From an uncultured Flavobacteriales bacterium (lineage in GTDB: Bacteria; Bacteroidota; Bacteroidia; Flavobacteriales; Flavobacteriaceae): a DNA stretch of 46,913 nucleotides. How positions within the stretch are numbered: the stretch's first letter is position 1; each line of letters starts with the position of its first letter. The notes below the pieces were generated by a model that worked only from the letters and a program-made list of their open reading frames with translations, was not told where the DNA came from and ran no database searches. This document shows, piece by piece, positions 35,917 to 45,413 of this stretch. The position numbers and the translations under genes were made by a program. Location: contig CAJWBA010000014.1 in the NCBI GenBank assembly GCA_913020155.1, positions 1 to 46,913 on the forward strand, given 5' to 3'.

Positions 35917-36594
35917 CTAGGATTTTGAATTTATTTTGGAAAACATTTGCTCTAAAGCAGTTTCAATAGAAACGTTTGTGGTGTCAATTTCCAAAGCGTC
36001 TTGCGCTTTCTTTAACGGAGAAATAAGTCGAGTACTGTCCTGATGATCTCGGTCTATTACATTTTTTAAAATATCCTTATAAACCACATTTTCTCCCTTG
36101 GCTTTCAATTCATCAAAACGCCGTTTCGCACGAACTTCAGCATCGGCAACCAAAAAGAATTTAAAATCAGCTTCCGGAAAAACAACTGTACCAATATCAC
36201 GTCCATCCATAACCACACTTCTAAGTTTAGATAAAATACGTTGCTGATAAACCAAATGATCACGAACAAAACCAAAACCAGCTATTTTACTAACCCATGA
36301 AGAAACCTCAAGAGTTCTCAACTCGTCGCCGTAAGAGCTACCATTGAACAACATTACATTAGAAGATTTACCCTTAATCCAACTAAAGCTTGTTTTATGT
36401 AAGGCTTCTTTCAATGCTTCTTCTTGAATGCTGTCCTCTTTTAGAAAACCATTTTTCTGAGCAAAATAACTTACTGCCCGGTACATAAATCCCGTATCAA
36501 TGTAAGTGAATCCTAGTGCATCCGCTAGGCGTTTAGACAAGGTGCTTTTTCCCGTTGATGCATATCCATCGACTGCAATAACTTTAATTTTCAT
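35917..36594 (-). CDS. cmk: (d)CMP kinase
   Basis: A 225-residue nucleoside monophosphate kinase. The N-terminal P-loop is GYASTGKSTLSKRLA, with YIDTGFMYRAV, VVMDGRDIGTVVFPEADFKF and a C-terminal RDHQDSTRLISPLKKAQDAL that matches the Cmk substrate domain. It phosphorylates CMP/dCMP for nucleotide recycling. It lies upstream of rpsA in transcription order but is separated from it by the oppositely oriented methyltransferase gene. Confidence 0.95.
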   Translation of the reverse strand: MKIKVIAVDGYASTGKSTLSKRLADALGFTYIDTGFMYRAVSYFAQKNGFLKEDSIQEEALKEALHKTSFSWIKGKSSNVMLFNGSSYGDELRTLEVSSWVSKIAGFGFVRDHLVYQQRILSKLRSVVMDGRDIGTVVFPEADFKFFLVADAEVRAKRRFDELKAKGENVVYKDILKNVIDRDHQDSTRLISPLKKAQDALEIDTTNVSIETALEQMFSKINSKS

Positions 36595-36621
36595 AGGATA
36601 AAGATAAGAAAGAGAATTTTG

Positions 36622-37350
36622 CTAAGCTCCTTTAATTTGAATTGACTTTTGAAAATTTACTAAAGTTTTTACTCGTTTATACTTAAAATCAAAAATCACT
36701 TGATTCCCCTTAATGGAAGAAACGCTCAAAGTTTCAACGGGTAATTCTTCTGGAACTCCACTCCTGTAAATTTCAACCAGGGAATCACGTTTGAAGGGAA
36801 ACTCTACTTTGTGGAAATCCATAACTTCTTCTTGCGATCGAACCCCTTGTGATAACCATTTTATTAGCTGTTCTTGTCGATCGATTTGCCAAGAGGCTGG
36901 ATACAAAGTACTAGAGGACCAAAGATGAATTTCTGAGTTTGACAATTCTTTTATGTGGAGTTTTAATTCATCCCAACGTAATTCTACCAAAATACCCTGA
37001 TCAAAAATAATAAAGGTAAATGGCTCCATTCCCTCGAACTCAAAATTATTAACAAAGGTTTGATAATCCTTATACTCAAAAAACTTAAGTGCCATCTTCC
37101 CACGGCTCATTTTGTAAGTTCCATCAGAAAGATGAGGATCAAATGCTCCATTCAAAATACAAACCAACTGATTGGTATTTGAAAAAACAAACCAACTCCC
37201 TTTTGCTTGTGTATCTTGAGGGTAATAAATTGACTTATCCCCTAAAACCAGCTTATGCAAACCCGTTGCTGCCCTAACGGGGTCTTCATCTCTATTAGAA
37301 GTAAAAACAAAACTATCGCTGGTCAGAGGAATGAAACTCACTGTACACAT
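36622..37350 (-). CDS. NRDE (TANGO2-like) family protein
   Basis: A 242-residue protein starting MCTVSFIPL, with Cys2 in the position of an N-terminal nucleophile, and the family signature FVFTSNRDEDPVR. Later GSWFVFSNTNQLVCILNGAF fits the Ntn-hydrolase-like fold. In animals TANGO2 has been linked to lipid or heme handling; the bacterial function is unknown. It is six bases downstream of lon on the same strand, so probably cotranscribed. Confidence 0.88.
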   Translation of the reverse strand: MCTVSFIPLTSDSFVFTSNRDEDPVRAATGLHKLVLGDKSIYYPQDTQAKGSWFVFSNTNQLVCILNGAFDPHLSDGTYKMSRGKMALKFFEYKDYQTFVNNFEFEGMEPFTFIIFDQGILVELRWDELKLHIKELSNSEIHLWSSSTLYPASWQIDRQEQLIKWLSQGVRSQEEVMDFHKVEFPFKRDSLVEIYRSGVPEELPVETLSVSSIKGNQVIFDFKYKRVKTLVNFQKSIQIKGA

Positions 37351-37356
37351 AAGTGG

Positions 37357-39804
37357 CTACAAGTTTTTTGCGTTTTTAGCTTTTTGATTTGTTAAAGCCA
37401 AGGCTAAAACTTCTTCCATTTCTTTTACAAAATGAAAAGTCAATCCTTTCAAATAAGTGGGTTTTACTTCCTCAATATCTTTACGGTTACTTTCACACAA
37501 TATGATTTCTTTGATCTTGGATCGCTTTGCCGCTAATATCTTTTCTTTAATTCCTCCAACAGGAAGTACTTTTCCTCTTAGGGTAATTTCCCCCGTCATT
37601 GATAAATTCTTTTTTACCCGTTTTTGGGTTAATAAAGAAACCAAAGAGGTTAGTATCGTAATTCCGGCACTTGGTCCATCTTTTGGTGTAGCTCCCTCAG
37701 GAACGTGAATATGAATGTTGTATTTATCAAACTTAAAGTCATCGAGCCCCAACCGCTTTGCATTTGCTTTTATATATTCCATAGCAATTGTAAAGGATTC
37801 TTTCATGATCTTACCAAGGTTTCCTGTAATATTCAAAACTCCTTTTCCTGGAGAAAGGGCAGATTCTATAAATAAGATATCCCCACCAACCGAAGTCCAT
37901 GCTAATCCAATTACAACCCCTGCTACTTCATTGTTTTCGTACAAATCTCGAGTAACTTTGGGTGGTCCCAATATCTCAATTAAATCTGTTAATTCAGGTT
38001 TTACCGCATACTCCTGGTCCATAGCAATAGATTTGGCAGCATAACGGGTAACTTTTGCAATTTGTTTATCCAGACCTCGAACACCCGACTCACGTGTATA
38101 GAGTTCAACAATATGTTCCATAACTGCCTTCCCGAGTTGTATGGCTTTTTTATCTAAACCGTGTTCAATTATTTGTTTTGGAAGTAAATGTTGTTTTCCG
38201 ATTACAACTTTCTCTTCGATGGTGTAACCACTAACGTTAATGATTTCCATACGATCTCTCAAAGCAGGATGGATATTCCCTATGTTATTTGCAGTTGCAA
38301 TAAACATCACTTTGGATAGATCATAACCCAATTCTAGAAAATTATCATAAAACTCATTGTTCTGTTCAGGATCCAAAACTTCGAGCATTGCGGAAGAAGG
38401 GTCTCCCTGAGCACTGTTTCCAACTTTATCAATTTCATCAAGCACAAAAACAGGGTTTGAAGTTCCTGCCTTTTTTAGGCTCTGAATTATTCGTCCTGGC
38501 AAAGCTCCAATGTATGTTTTTCGGTGCCCACGAATTTCTGCTTCGTCTCTTAATCCTCCTAAAGAAACACGAACATAAGACCTTCCCAAAGCTTCAGCAA
38601 TGGATTTTCCTAAAGAAGTTTTTCCGACTCCTGGAGGACCGTACAAACAAAGAATAGGAGACTTCATATCGTTTCTTAATTTAAGAACAGCAAGATATTC
38701 AATGATTCGTTTCTTAACTTCTTCAAGACCAAAATGATCTCGATCCAATACTTTTTGAGCTCTTTTTAAATTAAATTTATCGGTTGAAAAATGATCCCAT
38801 GGAAGATCCAAAAAAAGATCCAGGTAATTGCGCTGAACAGAATACTCGGCTACTTGAGGATTCATTCGTTGCATTTTCATCAGCTCTTTTTCGAAATGAG
38901 CGCCGACCTCCTTGGTCCAAACCTTAGCTTTTGCTTGGATTTTCATTTCTTCAATTTCTTCTTCATACGAAATACCGCCCAACTCTTCTTGAATAGTTTT
39001 CATTTGTTGTTGAAGGTAATACTCCCTTTGCTGTTGATCCAAGTCGTGGCGTACTCGAGATTGAATATCATTCTTCAACTGCAACTTCTTGAACTCTACA
39101 TTCATATACCTCAAACACAACAAAGCGCGTTCTTTAATATTTTTCAATGAAAGAATTTTTTGCTTTTCATTGACAGAGAGGTTCATATTTGATGAAACAA
39201 AATTGATCAAAAACGAATAGCTTTGAATATTTTTAATCGCAAAAGAGGCTTCCGAAGGTAAATTGGGATTTTCCTGGATAATTTGAAGTGAAAGTTCCTT
39301 TATGGATTCTGCAACAGCCTTAAACTCTGAGGCGTCAAAAGCCAATTCATCATCAACCGATTGAGTTGAAGCCAGCAGATAAGGTGAATCAGAAATTATT
39401 TTTTCAATTTCAAAGCGTTTTTTACCCTGAATAATTATTGTGGTATTACCATCGGGCATTTTTAAAACTCTTAAGATACGTGCAACAGTACCTAAGGAAT
39501 AAATGTCTTTAGAACCAGGATTTTCAACCGCTTGATCTTTTTGGGCAACCACACCAATAACTTTAGATCCTTTGTTTGCGTCCTTGATCAGCTGAATGGA
39601 CTTGTCTCTCCCAACTGTAATTGGAATAACAACACCAGGAAAAAGTACGGTATTTCTTAGCGGTAAAATAGGAACTTCGTTTGGAAGATCTTCTCTTTCA
39701 AGTGCTTCCTCGTCTTCTGAGGTTAACAAAGGAATCAAATCTGCTTCTGATTCAATATCTTGGAGTGACAGATTGTCTAAATTTGAAAAGATTGGTTTTG
39801 CCAT
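37357..39804 (-). CDS. lon: ATP-dependent Lon protease
   Basis: An 815-residue AAA+ serine protease. The N-terminal LON substrate-binding domain starts near residue 43 ([20 protein letters not shown]). Walker A is [17 protein letters not shown] and Walker B is [10 protein letters not shown]. The catalytic dyad is S712 in KDGPSAG and K753 in GGIKEK. It degrades misfolded and selected regulatory proteins in the cytoplasm. The length is normal (E. coli 784). The NRDE gene follows after six bases. Confidence 0.97.
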   Translation of the reverse strand: MAKPIFSNLDNLSLQDIESEADLIPLLTSEDEEALEREDLPNEVPILPLRNTVLFPGVVIPITVGRDKSIQLIKDANKGSKVIGVVAQKDQAVENPGSKDIYSLGTVARILRVLKMPDGNTTIIIQGKKRFEIEKIISDSPYLLASTQSVDDELAFDASEFKAVAESIKELSLQIIQENPNLPSEASFAIKNIQSYSFLINFVSSNMNLSVNEKQKILSLKNIKERALLCLRYMNVEFKKLQLKNDIQSRVRHDLDQQQREYYLQQQMKTIQEELGGISYEEEIEEMKIQAKAKVWTKEVGAHFEKELMKMQRMNPQVAEYSVQRNYLDLFLDLPWDHFSTDKFNLKRAQKVLDRDHFGLEEVKKRIIEYLAVLKLRNDMKSPILCLYGPPGVGKTSLGKSIAEALGRSYVRVSLGGLRDEAEIRGHRKTYIGALPGRIIQSLKKAGTSNPVFVLDEIDKVGNSAQGDPSSAMLEVLDPEQNNEFYDNFLELGYDLSKVMFIATANNIGNIHPALRDRMEIINVSGYTIEEKVVIGKQHLLPKQIIEHGLDKKAIQLGKAVMEHIVELYTRESGVRGLDKQIAKVTRYAAKSIAMDQEYAVKPELTDLIEILGPPKVTRDLYENNEVAGVVIGLAWTSVGGDILFIESALSPGKGVLNITGNLGKIMKESFTIAMEYIKANAKRLGLDDFKFDKYNIHIHVPEGATPKDGPSAGITILTSLVSLLTQKRVKKNLSMTGEITLRGKVLPVGGIKEKILAAKRSKIKEIILCESNRKDIEEVKPTYLKGLTFHFVKEMEEVLALALTNQKAKNAKNL

Positions 39805-40147
39805 ACTATTTTTTATAAGTCATTGTGTCATTCAATCGTAAGCTTGGAGATTATTTGCACTCCAGTTCCTACAAAATGTTAAAATCAATAATACCAATTC
39901 AAGAGTTATGCCAATTAAAAGAAACTTAAATTTAATTTGAAAAGTGTAACAAATAATTAAAACTTCATCTCATTTTATGAAATGCAGTCCAAATTGAACA
40001 AAAAAAGTATTGACTAGCTAATTGCAATGAGCAATCACAATGATGAGCAAGCTCTAATAGAAGTTTATCTTGAATATCACTAGGGCATATTCGTTACTGC
40101 ATTGATAAAGTCGTGGGCTCGGGTTCAGTTCGAGTAATTAAAAATGA
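39805..40147. other. Intergenic stretch, no gene seen
   Basis: 343 bases between the lon start and the MFS gene end. AT-rich for most of its length, with a slightly GC-richer end (40020-40140). A short frame at 40027-40140 starts with an ATG but is interrupted by TAG, and it resembles nothing I know. TGAGCAA occurs twice (near 40027 and 40045). No hairpin terminator or convincing promoter was found. Confidence 0.4.
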
Positions 40148-41470
40148 TTAGTTTACGTTTTTGGGAACCCTTAGAAGCATTAATGCGCCCAAAATAAAGA
40201 ATACAAAGAAAAATAAAATGGAGGTACGCATACTACCTGTAACCTGATCCAAAACCCCAAAAAGAATCATCCCGATGACAATAGCAATTTTTTCGGTTAC
40301 TCCATAGAAACTAAAATAAGAAGTGGTATCGTCAGTTTCGGGAATGAATTTGGAGTAAGTAGATCGAGATAATGACTGCAATCCACCCATAACCAGGCCT
40401 ACAAAACCAGCCACAATGTAAAATTGATCAGGAGTGCTAATAAAAAAAGCATACACACAAATGGCTGCCCAAATCAAGTTGATCACAAAAAGGGTATTTA
40501 GATTCCCAAATTTCTCTGAACAACGAGCAGTAATGATTGCTCCTACTATGGCTACTAGTTGGATCAAAAGAATGCTTACAATCAATCCAATTGTTTTATC
40601 AGAATCAGAGCCCCAATCGATCTCTTCTTCCCCAAAATAGACCGCAACCAGCATAACCGTTTGTAAAGAAGTACTGTAAACAAAAAAGGCCGCCAGATAG
40701 CGTTTTAAACGAAAATTCATGGTTAATTGAATCCAAACCAACCTCAGCTCTTTGTAACCGTTCAGGAGAATGTCCTGTGTAATCTTTTGACCTTTGTTTC
40801 CTTTTGGGAGGTAGTAAAAAGAAAAAAGGCTGAAAAAAGCCCACCAAACCCCGACTGAAACGAAAGAATACTTCATGGCAAGCATTGTTGATTCACTTTC
40901 TGTACCTTCAATGCCATACCATTGAGGCTTCATTATCATGGACAGATTGAACATCAAAAGGAGAACACTACCAACATAACCCATAGAATAACCTTGTGCA
41001 GAGGCACGATCTTGTTGATTTTCAAAGGCAATGTCAGGTAAATACGAATTGTAAAAGACCAGACTAGACCACAAACCAATCATTGCGAGGAAGTAGAAAA
41101 GAAATCCCAAATAAACGGTACTCAAATCAAACCAAAATAAACCAATACAGGACAAGGAACCCATGAACACAAAAAATTTCATGAATTTTTTCTTGTTACC
41201 AATGTAATCAGCTATACCAGAAAGTATCGGAGATATTAGGGCAACAACAATAAAAGCAGTTGCAGTTACAAAACTAATCATGGCAGTATTTTTTACAGAG
41301 TAGCCAAAAAAATCAATCTGATTGTTTTCGGCAAAAACCATCCCGTAATAGATCGGGAAAATAGCTGATGATATTACCAAGGGATATACCGAGTTTGCCC
41401 AGTCATAAAAAGCCCAGGCATTTATCAATTTTTTACTCCCTTTCGCTAAAGCTACCTTTGGTTTAAACAT
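40148..41470 (-). CDS. MFS transporter, UMF1 (Atg22-like) family
   Basis: A 440-residue membrane protein with about 12 hydrophobic segments. The N-terminal INAWAFYDWANSVYPLVIS is the signature of UMF1 family transporters, related to yeast vacuolar Atg22, with an ISPILSGIADYIGNKKKFM loop between segments 2 and 3. The GGLQSLSRSTYSKFIPE motif recurs late in the protein. The substrate is unknown; amino acid or metabolite efflux is the family suggestion. It is a single gene. Confidence 0.88.
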   Translation of the reverse strand: MFKPKVALAKGSKKLINAWAFYDWANSVYPLVISSAIFPIYYGMVFAENNQIDFFGYSVKNTAMISFVTATAFIVVALISPILSGIADYIGNKKKFMKFFVFMGSLSCIGLFWFDLSTVYLGFLFYFLAMIGLWSSLVFYNSYLPDIAFENQQDRASAQGYSMGYVGSVLLLMFNLSMIMKPQWYGIEGTESESTMLAMKYSFVSVGVWWAFFSLFSFYYLPKGNKGQKITQDILLNGYKELRLVWIQLTMNFRLKRYLAAFFVYSTSLQTVMLVAVYFGEEEIDWGSDSDKTIGLIVSILLIQLVAIVGAIITARCSEKFGNLNTLFVINLIWAAICVYAFFISTPDQFYIVAGFVGLVMGGLQSLSRSTYSKFIPETDDTTSYFSFYGVTEKIAIVIGMILFGVLDQVTGSMRTSILFFFVFFILGALMLLRVPKNVN

Positions 41471-41804
41471 AAATTTAGTTTAGAAGTTCAAGATATGATA
41501 TTAACGCCAGTTCAGACAAATATTAATTTTTCTTTTTTAAAAAATTGAAATCAAATAATGTTTTTATGTTCTAATATTTTAGCATAAGTAAAATTTATAC
41601 TTACTTTTAAATTATTATAAGTCAATGTTCTATTACCTTATTATTAAATTATTAATTTTATTTTTTTTAGCTATTTTGTTTTTTTAAATTAAAGTAAAAC
41701 TTTAAGTTTTATCTTACCGTATTATTTGCATTTAAAACCATCCAAAGTCTTGATTTTTAAAAACACATTCAAAAGATTTGTATCTTTATGAAAATTCCAA
41801 ATTC
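41471..41804. other. AT-rich intergenic spacer
   Basis: 334 bases of very AT-rich DNA between the divergent MFS and msrB genes. No open frame or hairpin. TATCTTTA (41781-41788) and TATTATTTG (around 41719) are imperfect -7 boxes for msrB; neither has a well-placed TTG. Confidence 0.4.
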
Positions 41805-42287
41805 ATGAGAAAACTATTGCTCTCTTTATTTTTTTTTCCCCTTTTATTGAGCTGTCAAAACCCCAAAAAAAAACCTACAAAAAAAGTTAAATATCTTTTT
41901 GAAAAAACAGAAATCGAATGGAAAGCTAAACTTCGTAAAATGGCATTTTATGTATTAAGAGAAGCAGGAACAGAACGTGCTTTTTCAGGTAAATATGATA
42001 AATTTTATGAAAAAGGGACTTATCAATGTGCAGCATGTGCCACCCCTTTGTACCAATCCAAGTACAAATATGATTCTGGAAGTGGATGGCCTTCTTTTGA
42101 TCGAGGAGAAGATCAAAACATCGAATATGATGTTGATTACAAATTGGGTTATGCCAGAACCGAGCTCAAATGCAATAAATGTGGAGGTCACTTGGGACAT
42201 CTGTTCAACGATGGTCCTCGGCTAACTACTGGTAAACGCCACTGCATCAATTCTGCCGCTCTACATTTTATCCCCCCAAACCTATGA
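41805..42287 (+). CDS. msrB: Peptide-methionine (R)-S-oxide reductase, lipoprotein form
   Basis: A 160-residue MsrB with an N-terminal lipoprotein signal peptide (MRKLLLSLFFFPLLLSC, lipobox LLSC, lipidated C17). The zinc site is formed by CAAC and CNKCGG, and the catalytic cysteine is in RHCINSAAL. A frame opening at a TTG (41778) would add nine residues but spoil the signal peptide, so the ATG at 41805 is used. It would repair methionine-R-sulfoxide in envelope proteins. Its stop overlaps the second msrB start by four bases. Confidence 0.9.
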   Translation: MRKLLLSLFFFPLLLSCQNPKKKPTKKVKYLFEKTEIEWKAKLRKMAFYVLREAGTERAFSGKYDKFYEKGTYQCAACATPLYQSKYKYDSGSGWPSFDRGEDQNIEYDVDYKLGYARTELKCNKCGGHLGHLFNDGPRLTTGKRHCINSAALHFIPPNL

Positions 42288-42685
42288 GTGAAAACTATCC
42301 TTTCCAGAGGTCTGATGAAGAATGGCGTAAACTTCTATCGGATGAAGAGTACCGAATACTTCGCAAGCAAGGAACCGAATTCCCAAACAGCGGTCAATAC
42401 AACGCTCATTACGAGGCAGGGACCTACAATTGTAGAGGCTGCAACCAACCGCTTTACAGCAGTGAATCCAAATTTGACAGCGGTTGTGGATGGCCGAGTT
42501 ACGACCAGAGCATTGAGGGTGCCATAGAATACCGCAAAGACACCAGTCTTGCGATGCTGCGCATAGAAATTATTTGCTCCAACTGTGGTGGGCATCAAGG
42601 CCATGTTTTTAATGATGGGCCAACGGTTTCCGGAAAAAGGTATTGCGTGAATTCAGCGAGCATCCGTTTTGAACCCAAAAATTAA
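42284..42685 (+). CDS. msrB: Peptide-methionine (R)-S-oxide reductase, cytoplasmic form
   Basis: A 133-residue MsrB without a signal peptide. It has a zinc site CRGC/CSNCGG, the substrate motif FDSGCGWPSYDQ and the catalytic cysteine in RYCVNSASIRFEP. It overlaps the lipoprotein msrB by ATGA, so the two compartment forms are translated together. The two copies share the family core but differ in many positions, so they are not a recent duplication. Confidence 0.93.
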   Translation: MSENYPFQRSDEEWRKLLSDEEYRILRKQGTEFPNSGQYNAHYEAGTYNCRGCNQPLYSSESKFDSGCGWPSYDQSIEGAIEYRKDTSLAMLRIEIICSNCGGHQGHVFNDGPTVSGKRYCVNSASIRFEPKN

Positions 42686-42719
42686 GTTTAAGGGTTTTTT
42701 TCTTCCCCTTGTTTTTTTG

Positions 42720-42727
42720 TATTTTTG
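42720..42727 (+). promoter_or_regulatory. -7 box for lpdA
   Basis: TATTTTTG, a perfect TAnnTTTG, 20 bases before the lpdA ATG. The -33 position has TTT rather than TTG. Confidence 0.5.
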
Positions 42728-42747
42728 CACCATGAAAAATTGAACTT

Positions 42748-44136
42748 ATGACAACATATGATGTAATTGTTTTAGGAAGTGGTCCAGGAGGATATGTAAC
42801 TGCTATTCGTGCCTCACAACTGGGATTGAAAACTGCTGTTATTGAAAAGGAAAGCCTGGGTGGAGTTTGCCTCAATTGGGGATGTATTCCAACCAAAGCG
42901 CTTCTCAAATCTGCTCAGGTTTTTGATTACCTCAAACACGCATCGGACTATGGACTCAAAGTTACCGACTATGACAAAGACTTTGATGCGGTGATCAATC
43001 GCAGTAGAAACGTAGCCACAGGCATGAGTAAAGGGGTTCAATTCTTAATGAAGAAAAATAAAATTGACGTTTTGAATGGTTTTGGGAAAATTCTCCCCAA
43101 AAAACAAGTGAGTGTCGCACTTGACAACAAAACCAACACCTACCAAGCCAATCATATTATTATTGCTACTGGAGCACGCTCTAGAGAGCTTCCTAACCTT
43201 CCTCAAGACGGTAAAAAGGTTATTGGATACCGTGAAGCTATGACTCTGCCTAAACAGCCTAAAAAGCTTATTATTGTCGGTTCTGGTGCTATTGGAATTG
43301 AGTTTGCCCATTTTTACAACGCTATGGGTACTGAGGTTACTGTTGTTGAATTTCAAGACCGTATTGTTCCTGTTGAAGATGAAGAAATATCCAAACAGTT
43401 GGAGCGTTCCTTCAAAATAGCAGGAATCAACATCATGACTCAAGCCGAAGTTACCCATGTTGACACCAAAGGAAAAGGAGTTACTGCTTCTGTAAAAACA
43501 GCCAAGGGTAAAGAAACACTCAAGGCTGATATTGTTTTATCTGCTGTTGGAATCAAAACCAACATAGAGAACATCGGGCTTCAAGACCTAGGAATTGCCG
43601 TAGATCGAGATAAAATTTTAGTTAATGACTTCTACCAAACCAATCTCCCTGGATATTACGCCATTGGAGATGTAACTTCTGGACAGGCACTTGCCCATGT
43701 TGCTTCTGCCGAAGGAATATTATGTGTCGAGAAAATTGCAGGGCATAACGTTGAATCCCTAGACTATGGGAATATCCCCGGATGTACCTATTGCTATCCC
43801 GAGATTGCTTCCGTTGGATTAACCGAAGTTCAAGCCAAAGAACAGGGTTACGACATCAAGGTAGGAAAATTCCCGTTCTCAGCTTCTGGAAAAGCTCAGG
43901 CGAGCGGTACCTCTGACGGATTTGTAAAAGTAATCTTCGATGCCAAATACGGCGAATGGCTGGGCTGCCATATGATCGGAGCCGGAGTGACCGATATGAT
44001 CGCCGAAGCCGTACTCGGACGTAAACTCGAAACTACAGGCCACGAGGTGCTAAAAACGGTTCACCCGCACCCCACGATGAGCGAAGCCATGATGGAGGCA
44101 GTTGCCGATGCCTATGACGAGGTGATCCACCTGTAA
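42748..44136 (+). CDS. lpdA: Dihydrolipoyl dehydrogenase
   Basis: A 462-residue FAD-dependent disulfide oxidoreductase (E3 of 2-oxo-acid dehydrogenases and L protein of glycine cleavage). The FAD motif is VLGSGPGGYVTAI, the redox disulfide is C41/C46 in GGVCLNWGCIPTK, the NAD motif is IIVGSGAIGIEFA and the C-terminal HPHPTMSEAMMEA supplies the catalytic His-Glu pair. With gcvT also in the window it may serve glycine cleavage. The last ~200 bases are richer in G and C at third positions than neighbouring genes. Confidence 0.97.
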   Translation: MTTYDVIVLGSGPGGYVTAIRASQLGLKTAVIEKESLGGVCLNWGCIPTKALLKSAQVFDYLKHASDYGLKVTDYDKDFDAVINRSRNVATGMSKGVQFLMKKNKIDVLNGFGKILPKKQVSVALDNKTNTYQANHIIIATGARSRELPNLPQDGKKVIGYREAMTLPKQPKKLIIVGSGAIGIEFAHFYNAMGTEVTVVEFQDRIVPVEDEEISKQLERSFKIAGINIMTQAEVTHVDTKGKGVTASVKTAKGKETLKADIVLSAVGIKTNIENIGLQDLGIAVDRDKILVNDFYQTNLPGYYAIGDVTSGQALAHVASAEGILCVEKIAGHNVESLDYGNIPGCTYCYPEIASVGLTEVQAKEQGYDIKVGKFPFSASGKAQASGTSDGFVKVIFDAKYGEWLGCHMIGAGVTDMIAEAVLGRKLETTGHEVLKTVHPHPTMSEAMMEAVADAYDEVIHL

Positions 44137-44215
44137 AACACCTTCAAAATAGACTACTTCGAGGGATTTTTTATTCCGAATTAAATCAATAAGGTGCTCG
44201 TATGGAGGACTTTGA

Positions 44216-44498
44216 TCTGATTCCCTAATATATCCTAGACCGGATATCCTTACGTTTATCATTTACAAAGTAGCCAATGATCAGCTCATCGAAAAACTTG
44301 TTGATCCTAACGACTGGAATCAGTTGTAAATAAAAGCAGCGGGTTATGATATTGAGATTAAAATCAACGGAGTATAAACCGTGAAATTTACAGAAAAAAG
44401 TGATGTTTCTACAAAAGGTTGTATTTAATTAAAAAACATATGTGGGAGAACCATATGAGGTATAATACAAAAACATTACCCTAAATACAACAGAATAA
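44216..44498 (+). pseudogene. Decayed C-terminal fragment of a DUF1080 (3-keto-disaccharide hydrolase) gene
   Basis: No intact frame covers this stretch, but translation with stops reads like the end of a DUF1080 domain. LVDPNDWNQL, a stop, IKAAGYDIEIKINGV, a stop, TVKFTEKSDVSTKGCI, then in another frame VGEPYEV, a stop, and YKNITLNTTE followed by TAA. In intact members the pattern is DWNxxxIKAxGxxIxIxINGxxTVxFTE...GxxxLQxHxGEPxEVxxKNI. At least three in-frame TAA codons and one frameshift are present, and the N-terminal part of the gene is missing. Members are typically secreted and act on sugar derivatives or polysaccharide breakdown products. Confidence 0.6.
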
Positions 44499-44627
44499 GA
44501 TTGAATTAATTACCTCAATATGAATAAAGGGTTTAAATAAATCAAAATACCTAAACTTTATCTTCATACCTTTAAAGGTAAATTGTTGTTAATATCCCTT
44601 TTAGGGTTTTAAAATCTCAAAAATCAA

Positions 44628-45095
44628 ATGTCACTATCCAACATAAAAATAAGAAAGGCTACCCTAAAAGACCTTGAACTCTTGAAGGAATTTGAACAAA
44701 AGGTAATTCGATATGAGCGTGCGTTTGCAAAAAATTTAAAACAAGATCCTATTTTGTATTACGACCTCAAAGACTACATTGGAAGATTAGATGTTCAGGT
44801 ATTAGTTGCCACCCTAGAGGGCAAGCCCTTGGGGTCTGGATACGCCATGATCAAAGATTCTGATGCATTCAAAACACCAAAACAATTTGCTTATTTAGGG
44901 TTTATGTATGTAATTCCCAAGCAGCGCGGAAAAGGAATCAATGGACTAATCATCAATGAATTATTGAAATGGGCAAAGGAAAAAAAATTGGTAGAAGTTC
45001 AATTAGATGTTTATGCAGAAAATGAAAGTGCAATTAACGCTTATAAAAAAATTGGATTTAAACCCGATTTATTGAAGATGAGATTAAGCAGTTAA
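44628..45095 (+). CDS. GNAT family N-acetyltransferase
   Basis: A 155-residue acetyl-CoA-dependent acetyltransferase. The N-terminal KIRKATLKDLELLKEFE is the usual beta1-alpha1, the acetyl-CoA loop is VIPKQRGKGINGLII (Q/RxxGxG), and the C-terminal VYAENESAINAYKKIGFKPD closes the fold. The acceptor is unknown. It stands alone between two decayed genes, with no operon partner. Confidence 0.88.
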   Translation: MSLSNIKIRKATLKDLELLKEFEQKVIRYERAFAKNLKQDPILYYDLKDYIGRLDVQVLVATLEGKPLGSGYAMIKDSDAFKTPKQFAYLGFMYVIPKQRGKGINGLIINELLKWAKEKKLVEVQLDVYAENESAINAYKKIGFKPDLLKMRLSS

Positions 45096-45168
45096 ATAAA
45101 AATAACAACCCGAAAAAGTTTTAACTAAAATAAAAACCTCATAAAATCAATTACGTGCAAACAACTGA

Positions 45169-45413
45169 GTGGCGCATGCAACCAAAATTTTACTGCAAAA
45201 TACCTTTGAAGAAATTGCTGAATTCAGTAAAGAAAACGGGAAAGAAATGTTTTGAAAGAAAGACGCCAAGCATTTGCAGCAATGCAACAAATGCCAAGTT
45301 TGGGGGATGACCCTAACGTAATGAAAAAATGGTATGAAGAGAGAAAACGAGCGTTTGATTTATTCCCCGAGGATTATAAGCCTTACAAAAAGCTTTCAAT
45401 GGCTAATCGGTAG
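45169..45413 (+). pseudogene. Frameshifted small gene of unknown family
   Basis: From a GTG at 45169 the frame reads AHATKILLQNTFEEIAEFSK, then ENGKEMF and a TGA. Adding one T to the TTTT run at about 45251-45254 would join it to the second frame, KERRQAFAAMQQMPSLGDDP, NVMKKWYEERKRAFDLFPED, then YKPYKKLSMANR, ending with TAG at 45411. Both halves look like real charged helical protein, so this is probably an ~81-residue gene broken by a one-base deletion. The 3' end overlaps aroQ by 31 bases. I do not recognise the family. A sequencing error is possible. Confidence 0.5.

Noticed and set aside
40027-40145. Short frame with one internal TAG between lon and the MFS gene, ending in a sequence loosely like a tRNA T arm
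   Set aside because: The T-stem does not pair properly, no acceptor or anticodon stem exists, and the translated fragment matches nothing I know; too weak for a tRNA remnant or pseudogene call.
44050-44262. 70-codon minus-strand frame overlapping the end of lpdA
   Set aside because: Half of it is antisense to the conserved lpdA C-terminus and the rest covers the decayed region; no recognisable motif.
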